DNA of 64,000 nucleotides, from NCBI GenBank assembly GCA_028571685.1, contig CM053141.1:135870833-135934832 (forward strand). Reading direction: 5' to 3'. Under the pieces are notes generated by a model. It was not told the origin of the DNA and ran no database searches. It saw nothing but the letters and a program-made list of their open reading frames with translations. The translations under genes and the position numbers were made by a program. This DNA comes from Heterohyrax brucei. Taxonomy: Eukaryota > Chordata > Mammalia > Hyracoidea > Procaviidae. Below are positions 54,922 through 64,000 of the stretch, one piece after another; position 1 is the first letter of the stretch; each line of letters starts with the position of its first letter.

Positions 54922-55705
54922 TTAATTGTATCTATATCCAGTAAAAATGGTCCTGAACACTTCCTTTTTCTCTCTCTCAATGTCAAGAGTGTAGGCTTCT
55001 TGCTTTAAGGAGAAAGCAGATTCCCTCTTTCTTATAGGCTGGAGGTTCTGGGGAACCTGTGCAGGGAAACAGCAGTGTGTAACTGTGTGGGTGTGTTTAT
55101 TTTAGGGAGGAATGGGGGTGGAGACTGGCATGTTTTTTCCTACCAGTAGGTTCTCACTTGGCTGTACTATGGAGCAGAGGAAAAGGAAACATAGCAGGCT
55201 TCTTAACTTTGGATTCCTTTGGATGCTCTATTTTAATTCAGCAACATGAGTGCTTCACCACCCTAACTCTGCCCAGTCACCAGATTCCCTAGGGGAGAAT
55301 TAGTTACTAGAGAGGATCTGCTTGAGAGCAAAACAAATTCCAGCCTCTTTCCTGTAACCTACCCAAGGTGCAGACTTACAGCACAAGAGAAGTGAGAACG
55401 CCAAAGAAGATTTTGTCAAGTCCCGTGCTGGCCTAAAGGAAAGATTTATGTCTCTGACATCTATTGCCCACTTCTTTCTTCCTCATAGACCCCTAGTAGT
55501 TATATACCATGGCCCACCTCTCTCCTGAATGAGGACAGATCTCAATTTTCTTAGCTGAGGAGGTTACGGCAATGTCATATCTCTCTTGCCCACAATGGTT
55601 TAGGAGTGAGCAAGTGACCCAGTTCTGGCCAAGCAGAGAGGAAAGTATCTGTGTCACAGGTATCTGAGAAAGCCTACTCTCCTAACGGGGAGACATACGA
55701 AGAGG
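54922..55705. other. Unassigned stretch
   Basis: About 780 bp with no recognised gene or repeat. Confidence 0.4.
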
Positions 55706-56035
55706 TAGTCTTCCAGAACTGAAATCATTCCAAAAGCCAACCCTTCAGGCAAAGATTGAACTGGTCTATGAGACAAAATGATACTGGAGAAGTGTATGCT
55801 TCTCAGTTTAAGTACAGGAGACTAACTGGGCAGTTCCTGCCCAAAGATGAGATGTCAAAAGGATACAGGAGCTGGCTGAATGGACACAAGAAATACAGGG
55901 TGGAAAGGAGGAATATTCTGTCACATTGTAGCGAGAGCAGCTAGGGCCACATAACAATGGATATGTAAGATTTTGTATGAGAATCTCAAACTTTCACTTC
56001 AAGCACAATTTTTAAAAAATAATGATTTTTTTAAA
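55706..56035 (+). mobile_element. L1-type 3' UTR and tail (subfamily B)
   Basis: Forward: CCAACCCTTCAGGCAAAGAT, TGGGCAGTTCCTGCCCAAAG, ACAGGGTGGAAAGGAGGAAT, GGGCCACATAACAATGG, and an A/T-rich tail. The 62-codon frame at 55756 lies within it. Confidence 0.7.
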
Positions 56036-56077
56036 AAAGAGATGAAGATATAACCCTAGATATGGATGTCTCCAGAT

Positions 56078-56598
56078 GTTTCATTTATCTAGTACTGCTA
56101 TAATAGGAATTCCACAAGTAGACAGGTTTAAAAAAGAGGAATTTATTCTTTCAGAGTCTAGGAGACTAGAAGTCCAAGTTCACAGTGCCAGCTCCAGCTC
56201 CATGGGAAGATTTTTTGTCTGTCAGCTCTAGGGGAGCATCCTTGTCATTGGTCGTCCCCAGCTAAGGAGCTTCTCAGCACAGGGACTGCAGGTGCAAGGG
56301 ACACACTTTTCTTATGGCTCTTGTTTCTTGGTAGTCTGAAATCTCTCTGCTCACTTCTTTCTTTTATACCTCAAAGAGATTGGTTTGAGATACAACTTAA
56401 TCTTGTAGATTAAGTCCTGCCTTATTAACATAACTGCCTCTAATTGTGCTTCACTAATATCACAGAAGTAGGATTTACAACATATAGAAAAATCATATCA
56501 GATGACAAAATGGTGAACAATCACACAGTACTGAGAATCTTGACCTAGCCAAATTGCCACATATTTTGGGGGGGGGGGAGACAATTCAATCCATGACA
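56078..56598 (-). mobile_element. MST/THE-like MaLR solo LTR
   Basis: Reverse LTR: CATTTATCTAGTACTGCTAT at left, GAGGAATTTATTCTTTCAGA, a run of about eleven G at 56567-56578, and CAATTCAATCCATGACA at right. Confidence 0.8.
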
Positions 56599-58362
56599 CT
56601 GGATATGACTCCTGGAATTTCTATGGCCATAACACAGGGGATAAAGCAAGGGAGGACTGAGCAAAGAGTATCACAGAGCAACACAGCCAGGGTCTGAAGG
56701 GCTGTGTCTGGAGCTGACATTACTCCCAGCTTTGGGTTATACATTTGAATACAAGTCCTTACAACTTAAGGCAATTTGAGTCATAGTTTCTGTTGTCTGC
56801 AGCTAACAACATCCAACCTTGTTAGGAATGCCTTCCCTTTCCGTGACCATTCTGCTGAAAGCTTATGCCTGGCAGACTGATGACTCTTCTCCTCTTTCTT
56901 CCATCTTCTGATCACCACTCTAGAAACAGACCATGGGCAACTTTATGGACTTGGTCATGGATGATGGGGTGGGTGGTGGCCCACCACCTGTGGAAAGTGA
57001 AGATGTGACCGCCTTCTCTTTCCGACTGGCAGTAATTTAACAGATGAAGGAGGCTTAGAATGCCTTAAGATTCTGTCCTCAGCCACTCTTCTTAGGAAAA
57101 ATTCCTGAATTAATCAGCATTTCTACTCCCAGCATACACCATCTGGAACACAGGCCTCTCGGAGGCCAAGAAATATCTAGGCCATTCATTTTTTAAGGCT
57201 CCTGCCATGTAAAAATAAACAACTCTAATACAAGGCTAAAAAAATTAGAGCATAGCACAAATGCTTACATTTTACAAATAAATGTGTTTCATATAGTCAC
57301 CTCTCTGATCTCTCCTTCAACTGCACACAAAACGCACAAGAGAAGGATCCGGTAACAGGAAATGAGTTTAAGTTGTGGTTCCAATGTCCTTTTTCCCTAA
57401 TCTTTTCAAAAGTCCTCTAGGACAATAACCATGACCTCATTTGCAGATAACTGAAAAGTCTAAATTTGAGACCTTTAATTGTACCACATACTAGTCTCTG
57501 CCAAAAGCACAAAAGCATCAACATTCCCCATCAGGCTCCGACACTTAAGTACTAATTCCCACCAAGCCCTTCCCTTGCATTCTGCACTTCTAGTTATCAG
57601 AAATACGAGGTAGAGTATTGAAGTGGACAAGGGCTGTTTCTGTCTGGTTCATTGCTATATTCTTGACACTACAGAAAGTGCCTGGAACTTAGTTCTTAAT
57701 ATCAGACCCCAACACATTAAGTTCAGTTTAGTTGAATGATTTCTAGGTATGGATTTAAATCAGATGTGCAACTTCTGAAATGTTTAGGCCGGGCCTACAG
57801 GGAGCATAACTCAAAGATAAAGCATCAAAATTAGCAGGGAATCCAGCTTAGTCATTGAATTCAGTTTTACACACATAATATAGTTGATGAGGACCTGTTG
57901 TAGAGTGGGGTACTACAGTAGATGCTCCTAAATTCAGCCAGCACACACACACAGAGAACCATAATTTGTTTGTTTAAAGAGAGATTGATAGTTTTGATTT
58001 AGCTATTTACCACAGGACTATAACATAAAATAGCATTTGTCCAAGGTAGGGGAAGTGTGAAACCAAGAATGTCAGGCAAATTAAGTCAATGTATGTAACT
58101 GATTCAAATTAATTCAGACCACAGCCTCACCTCACTGGTCTCTTCCAATACGTGCAGGGTGATTTCCTTTGGATTATTCAGAGAGTATTCTCTGCAGTCA
58201 CTGTGATTTATAGACAGTGGTTCTATTTGTCTTTTCTTTTTTTCCATTGATTGTTCCCTTGTGTTTATAGGACATATATTTAAAAAATGAAAACAGGCAA
58301 AGTAAGTAAAATTACTTGAAGACAGTGCTTTACTACATTAAAACACACACATACAAGTATAT
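56599..58362. other. Repeat-poor stretch
   Basis: About 1.8 kb without a clear repeat, apart from a possible L2 end at 57640-57710 and a short CA run at 57941. No supported gene. Confidence 0.45.
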
Positions 58363-58540
58363 GTTTGTTGTTGATAGTTGCCATTGAGTCAATTCTCATT
58401 CAAGGAAACTCTTTGTGTACAGAGTGGAACTGCTCCACAAGGTTTTCAAGGCTGTGACCTTTTGGAAGCTGATCCCAAGGCCTGTCATCTGAAGAGCCTC
58501 TGGGTGGGTTGGAACTGTCAACTTTCAACTAGTAGTCCAG
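58363..58540 (-). mobile_element. AfroSINE (long form)
   Basis: Reverse copy: TGTTGTTGATAGTTGCCATT, AGTGGAACTGCTCCACAAGG, AGGCTGTGACCTTTTGGAAG, TGGGTTGGAACTGTCAACTT. Confidence 0.88.
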
Positions 58541-58560
58541 TGTTAACATTGTTAATATTG

Positions 58561-58860
58561 TGTGCCATGTTGGTTGGCCCATGATTCTCAGTGTTTATAT
58601 GTGATCACCCCCACGATGAGTTCTGCTGTGTGCAGCCACTCAGTTGAAAGGGAGTTTCCTTGGGCATGTGACCTGGATCTGAATATAAGTGGATGTTCTG
58701 GCTTTTGTGTCCCCTGCATCCTGCAGCTGACTTCTGTTCATCTGACCTCCAATTCCTGGGACACAAACTAGCAGCTTACCAGCCAGTGCTGAGCAGCAGC
58801 CCTGTTCTCCAACTTGCCGATTTTGGTTTCCAGGTGAGATGAACTGCTGACAATTGCTGT
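58561..58860 (+). mobile_element. MLT1-like MaLR LTR, 5' part
   Basis: Forward: CCATGATTCTCAGTGTTTAT, CAGCCACTCAGTTGAAAGGG, GTGACCTGGATCTGAATATA, CCAGCAGCTTACC-like. Shares the order seen in reverse at 25532-26035. Broken off on the right. Confidence 0.55.
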
Positions 58861-59663
58861 TACCCTCTTTTTAAAGTAAGAGTGTTTCCATTATTCTAGA
58901 TGCCCTGGTGTGTTTAAAACACTTCATTATAAACACGACTGTAGAAGTTCATGTATCATACTGCAGTACTAGGGCAGAAATGAAATACAATTATCTAGTG
59001 CTTGCACTGAATATTAAATCCCTGGTCATATTATTGGGGTCTCGATTTTTTAAATTTTTTTAAAATTGTTTACTTTTTATAGCCTTTTTGTAGGAAATCA
59101 GAATCAACAATCCACTGCATAAAACAAAGCATTGTGCCTGATTGGGACCATGGAAAATGTAAGCTGCTTCATGTTATCAACTATGTTTTAATCATCCCCA
59201 GTGCCTCAAAGAGCAGCTTACAAACATCAGAAACTAAATGTGTATTTGCATAAAGATGATGCAGATATAACAAAAAATCACTATCATCTGGCCCTGAAGC
59301 CCAAGTGCAGTACCCCTTTGTATGGGAAGCTAAGTAATCAGGGAACTGCTAGACAATCTTGAGACCATAAAATGACAGGATAGGTGATACTCATTTCCTA
59401 ATGAGAAGGCAAAAAGGCTTGAGCTGGACCCATAGAACACAGTAAACAGAGAGGATGAGTATCTTCTACTTGTCTTTGTATCTGATTCTGATCTTACAGT
59501 GAGCATCTAGCACAGTGCTTGGTTCACAGTGTATGTTCAATAAGTACTATATAAATGAAATATGAGCTTGACACATAAGTGGATTAGCCACTTAATTATA
59601 CAATCCTGAGCCACAGTATCATCATCAATGGGAACGGGCTGTTATACAGCTTTATATACCCAA
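58861..59663. other. Unassigned stretch
   Basis: No recognised gene or repeat, except a MIR or L2-like end at 59500-59560 (CAGTGCTTGGTTCACAGTGT, then TCAATAAGTACTATATAAA). Confidence 0.4.
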
Positions 59664-59818
59664 AAACCCACTGCCATCGAGTCATTTCTGACACATAGCA
59701 ACACTGTAAGATAGACTAGAACTGTCCCATAGAGTTTCCAAGGAGTACTTGGTGGATTCAAACTGACAACCTTCTAGTTAGCTCATAGCACTTAACCACT
59801 ACACCACCACGGTTCCCA
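59664..59818 (-). mobile_element. AfroSINE (short form)
   Basis: Reverse copy, well kept: CCCACTGCCATCGAGTCATT, AGACTAGAACTGTCCCATAG, and a CCACCACGGTTCCC head. Confidence 0.93.
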
Positions 59819-60017
59819 CAGCTTTATATACAGGATCTTATTTAAGCCTATACTAACCGTATGTTCAATAGTTGCTACCTTATGTTATAAATGTGCTATA
59901 GGCCAAACAGAATGCACAAACCCACAGAAGATCTGAACAGATATCGAAACATTAGCAGATAGTTTTTCCCTCCTCTAAAACTATAGATTGAAGTGGGTCC
60001 ATTTAAAGTCTACCAAA

Positions 60018-60080
60018 GAAAACCAAACCCAAGGCCATAGTGTCAATTCTGGCTCATACCAACCCTACAGGAGACATTAA
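60018..60080 (-). mobile_element. AfroSINE 3' fragment
   Basis: Tail only: CCAAACCCAAGGCCATAGTG, TCAATTCTGGCTCATACC. Confidence 0.8.
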
Positions 60081-61416
60081 ATGTCCACCTGCAAAGAGTT
60101 TGTTTATAACTTCATTTCCTCAAGAGGATGATTGATCATTGCCTCTTACCTAGGATTCCCTCTTGTTTAGCTTTAAGCCAATCCTCAGTTTGCAGGAATG
60201 TTACATTTTGGTAACTAATGGTGGTGTTGTGTGGACGGGGTGGGAAGTTAAGGGATATTTCATTGTTTTATATAATGTGGCACTGAAAACTAAACCTGTA
60301 AAAAAGTCTATTTTTTGTCTAGACAGTAATAAAGGAAACAAACATAACGTATACTGAGATGTTTTCCAAACCAGGTGAACTTGGAATGGTAGCAGTAAAC
60401 GTAAAAGCAAGAAAACCAACTTTATGAATCTGTAGAAAGATAGGTTACTAGATAACAATTCTGGCTCCCCAACTTTTCAGACTAGAGGAATAATGGTTGC
60501 TGTAAAATGCTGAAGGTAAACAAGTAATGCCTAAGTTTTTCAATAGTGGAAAGAAAGTTTAGTGTCAGGACTACTGGACTAGGCACTGGAGGGTACCGAC
60601 GCCCTTATCCTGGCCTTACCAGCAACAGCACAAGGGATGGAGAGACACAAGTTTACGGCTCCTCAAGAGGAACTCCATTTCTTGCAGAAGTGCCCGATCA
60701 GCTTCATTTGTAGGCCAACTTTGATCTACTAGCCATGGCTGCCTGGAGAGCTGATTTCAGAAACTTCTGGGGTCTCACCCATGCTCAGGTGGAGAGAGAA
60801 AGCTGCAATGATTAGCGATTTCTCTCATGGACTCAGCTGAGAGGGTTTGTCCCACCTGCACCTACTTGACATTTTGTAGACAGCACTGTGATGACCCGTG
60901 GACCAAGGCCAGACCACGCTCAAATCAGATCAGAAACCTGAACTTTGAAGCTATACATACCTGTGGGTATGGCCAGTACCTGTGTTCACGGCGCTAGAGA
61001 CCTTTACTTTTCTGTATTGCCCATTTGGTCATGTTTCCTTTCTGCTTTACTTTCAAATGTCTAAACATTTAAGAGTGTGTGTGTTGGGGGTTGAGAAGGG
61101 CAGCTTCACTGAAATGTAAAGGTATCTTAGAAGTTACTTGAGACTCTCCCAGTGTTCACTCCTGAACATGAAATAAACAGCTCTTCCCATGGGAAGAGAA
61201 TCTGAGTTTACTCTCACAACTCATTTAAAAATTACTCCTTTTCCAGTTTTCCACTTGAAAGCCCCCATTCCATGGCAAAATGATATGTCTACTAGTGGGC
61301 TAGGGTGAGATTTAAAACAACATACATGAAGCCTATGTTGTCAACTGGTGTCCTGGGGGCTGAATCCAGCTCTCAGACATGACTTTAAACTGAATTAATT
61401 TTCAATCTAATTTGTT
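60081..61416. other. Repeat-poor stretch
   Basis: About 1.3 kb. The part 60540-61010 is GC-richer with several CpGs and an ACGGCGCTAG word, but I could assign no family or gene to it. Confidence 0.4.
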
Positions 61417-61800
61417 TTTTGTGCTGCTGAGTTGACTTCTAGTGACTGTATATGACAGTGTAACTCCTGAGCTACATAATCTTTATGTGGAAGGATCTTT
61501 GGTGGTGCAGTGGCTAAGTGCTCAGCTGCTAACCTAAAGGTCAATGGTTTGAACTACCAGCTGCTCCACTGGAGAAAAACTGGCAATTTGCTCCCATACA
61601 GCTTACAGTCTAGGAAACCCTATGGGCAGTTCTATTCTCCCCTTCAGGGTCTCTATGAGTAGGAATCAGTTTAACAGCATACAACAAAGATTGTCATGGG
61701 AGCAGAATGCCAAGTCTTTCTCCAGATGAGCCATTGGTGGGTTTGAACTGCCATTTGGGTCAGCAGCTGAGTGCTTAGCCGTCGCACCACCAGGGCTCCT
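61417..61800 (-). mobile_element. AfroSINE (long form) split by insertion
   Basis: Reverse long-form copy in two parts, 61417-61490 (tail side to CATAATCTTTATGTG) and 61690-61800 (TGGGAGCAGAATGCCAAGTC to the CACCACCAGGGCTCC head). The break is again at the internal TAAAGATT site. Confidence 0.88.
61491..61689 (+). mobile_element. AfroSINE (long form), nested
   Basis: Complete forward copy inside the reverse one: ATCTTTGGTGGTGCAGTGGC head, GCTGCTAACCTAAAGGTCAA, CAGTCTAGGAAACCCTATGG, and an ACAGCATACAACAAAG tail. Confidence 0.93.
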
Positions 61801-63554
61801 TTTATCAACCTATAAAAGACTTAATTGTTATGATACAATCTGTGTCATCCAATTCTCTTTAAAAAGCTAGACAATCTGGCCCTGTTTTGTCCACACTGGT
61901 CAAACAAACATCCTCACTATATTTTCAGGGGTTACCGGGAGTCACTGATGGCTGGCTGTCTGATCTTCAGAAGCATCCAATTCAGCCGTCCCACCAGGGG
62001 ACAGGTTACTACTAACATCTGGTGCACAGAGGTCAGGGGTACTGCTGAAGAAAGAGCCTACAGTGAACGCACCAAATAGCCTCCCCACAACAAAGACCTG
62101 TCCAGTCCACAATATCAATAGTGCCATGGTTGAGAACCCTTGCTTTAGAGAGTGATTTTTAAGAAAAATTTAAAAAAGGAACCATGACAGAGCACAGTTA
62201 ATAGCTGGAAAGAGAAGGACTTTTTTTTTTTCCCCTGTCTTAAAGTTAACCAAAAGTAAACACCATTTATGATTCAGGCTTCTGCAGGAAACAGGGCATG
62301 GATAACTGTGGTTAGTGACAAAAACAATAATAAATGGCTTTGTCTGTCTTGTCCCTTTCTCAGAGTCAGGGATGAAACAAAATGGCCAGTAATTATCATT
62401 CAAACGGCTGTTTTATCCTGTATCAATCACAGCTATTCACTCTGGTTATTCAGACACTTGGTCTGAAGCCACGCTACATCAGGGTCAATGCCAATGTGAA
62501 CACACAAGGCCTGCCTTTTTACCATCCAAGTGTTAATGACCTGCACTAAACATCAGTGGCAAGTTTCCATGAAAGAGCCATCTGAATAAATGGTTCTGTA
62601 TGGAGTCTATTACCTTGTTGTTAATATTCTACATGCAGTGGGACCACAGCTGTAAACAACTCTTCACTCCCATTTCTGTAAGGAAGTTAATCCGCACTGT
62701 GTCAGCACTACAGGCTTTTTGCATATGTTCAGGACAAGCTGGTATGAGCAGGCCTGAAATGAGTAATGTTTGGTAAAATCAATAAATGCTATTATTAGTC
62801 ACCAAGGGGACTGATTTTATGTCTATAAAAGTCAAACAATTAGAACTGTATTAATGGCAGATTCATCATAGCAATATAACGGAGCCAAGTATGCTTGTCT
62901 TTGGGGAATCTTTAATTTACCATTTGGTACTCACTATGTACTCAGCCAGAGAAATGGCACACATAATATAAATAAGCTCTGGCCTTTGGCAATTCACGTT
63001 GTCATCAGCAGAGACAACACTAACAGTAAAAGGAAGAAACAAAACTTCATTCAGTGATTAATGTAAACCAGTCATGAATAATGTTCCAGTAAAAGCATAC
63101 AGGAAAAACTATTCAAATTGTATTGTGCTTTTGGTCTTCCGTTTTCTGTATTTTTCAGCATTCCTGTTTATTACAGTGGTAGAGTTAAGTATGGTCTGAT
63201 GCACCTATTTATAACGTATCTTGAATGTAGCCACCTAACTGGAAGTGATTCAAAGCCTGGTATGTAATAAACACACATCCAGTCATTTTGCAGCTGGAAG
63301 ATAAGACTAGTTTCACTATGTTATCTACTACTAAAAGTAGAGCAATCAGCAGTAATCCACAGTATTTCCCTCTAACAGCAACATGTTAACTCCACCAGTG
63401 AAGTGGTAAGCTGACCGCAGTTCTCCTCCCACGTTTCAACAACAAAGCCTGGTCAGTTTAAGAAAGAACTCTGTAGGCCACCATTAAAGAGGCACATTCT
63501 GGACAGAGGAAACATACTTGTTTAACCAGTATAAGACACCTCCAGTGAAATTTC
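61801..63554. other. Repeat-poor block, noncoding candidate
   Basis: About 1.75 kb without a mobile element. The core 62270-63400 mixes AT-rich motifs (TTAATTTA, ATTATTAG) with moderately complex sequence and has no coding frame over 77 codons. It suits a conserved noncoding or enhancer region, but this cannot be tested here. Confidence 0.4.
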
Positions 63555-63707
63555 AAGTCTCTACAGTGGAATGGTTAAGAGCTGGGTCAGTAGTTTGAAT
63601 CCACCAGTCACTCCTTAGAAATTCTGTTCTATTCTGTCCTATTGGGCCGCTATGACTTGGTTGGAATCAATTCAACAGCAACCAGTTTGGTTTTGGTTGT
63701 TTTTTTA
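63555..63707 (+). mobile_element. AfroSINE (short form)
   Basis: Forward copy: AGTGGAATGGTTAAGAGCTG, AGTTTGAATCCACCAGTCAC, TATTGGGCCGCTATGACTTG, and an ACCAGTTTGGTTTTGGTT tail. Confidence 0.9.
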
Positions 63708-64000
63708 ATTGGTAAATCAGGATGTGGTCTAACGACTGAATAAACTGGATAGCTTTAAAAAAAAGATGAAAAGCACATGAAATAATGTTACATGTAGAAA
63801 TAAATACCCTTTACAATGCTGCTTACAAATACTACGTAAATGAAATTTAAAAGAAAATTGAAAATTAAGAGAGAAATGTCTTCTTACTAAAATCTATAAA
63901 GAATATAGACTAGATCTGTGAGACAACCAGTCAATGTTCACAGTTTAACATGGTCTTTCAAGAGCAGAGGGGAATATATCCTTTTGACTGACAAATTCTA
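63708..64000. other. Unassigned AT-rich end of window
   Basis: No recognised element in the last 290 bp. Confidence 0.4.

Overview
This 64 kb window is AT-rich mammalian chromosomal DNA with no convincing protein-coding gene. The organism is almost certainly an afrotherian, probably a paenungulate (elephant, hyrax or sea cow). The main evidence is about 40 copies or pieces of the tRNA-derived AfroSINE family, in a short (~155 bp) and a long (~190-200 bp) form. Their tails match the 3' end of RTE-type LINE fragments that are also present. I cannot fix the species from sequence alone. Family names below come from recognised motifs and remembered consensus, not from a database search.

Layout. 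1-8.5 kb: scattered AfroSINEs, CA microsatellites, an L1 tail, a possible retroviral LTR near 4.1-4.5 kb and a nested SINE cluster at 2.9-3.5 kb. 8.5-21.8 kb: RTE pieces (one with a YADD reverse-transcriptase motif), MIR and L2 relics, an L1 tail, MLT1-like LTRs and more nested SINEs. 22-28.7 kb: mostly unique sequence, including a possible conserved noncoding block, then an LTR and an RTE tail. 28.7-36 kb: an almost complete but decayed mariner with both terminal repeats, several MaLR-type solo LTRs, and L1 ORF1-like, ORF2 and 3' UTR segments, with one LTR inserted in ORF2. 36-42.7 kb: unique sequence and a nest of three LTRs. 42.7-49 kb: an RTE copy split by a 542 bp fold-back mariner derivative, a sister fold-back copy with a partial third, and L1 tails. 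49.6-56.6 kb: an L1 ORF2 C-terminus, an LTR inside an LTR, a decayed Tc1/mariner-superfamily transposase fossil, a 54 bp CA tract and a CpG-richer block that I cannot assign. 56.6-64 kb: mostly unique, with a nested SINE at 61.5 kb and a repeat-poor 1.1 kb block that looks like a noncoding regulatory candidate.

How the parts relate. The window is an intergenic or intronic record of successive mobile-element waves, not a working gene system. MIR and L2 relics are the oldest layer. MaLR-type LTRs, L1 and RTE follow, then AfroSINEs, which interrupt many of the earlier elements. The mariner fold-backs entered after the RTE copy that one of them splits. The most interesting observations are the fold-back mariner family, the second transposase fossil at 52.4-53.1 kb, and four AfroSINEs interrupted at the same internal spot. 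I found no new gene system, CRISPR array, operon or structural RNA gene. The longest open frames (160 and 134 codons) are within what a window of this size and base composition gives by chance.
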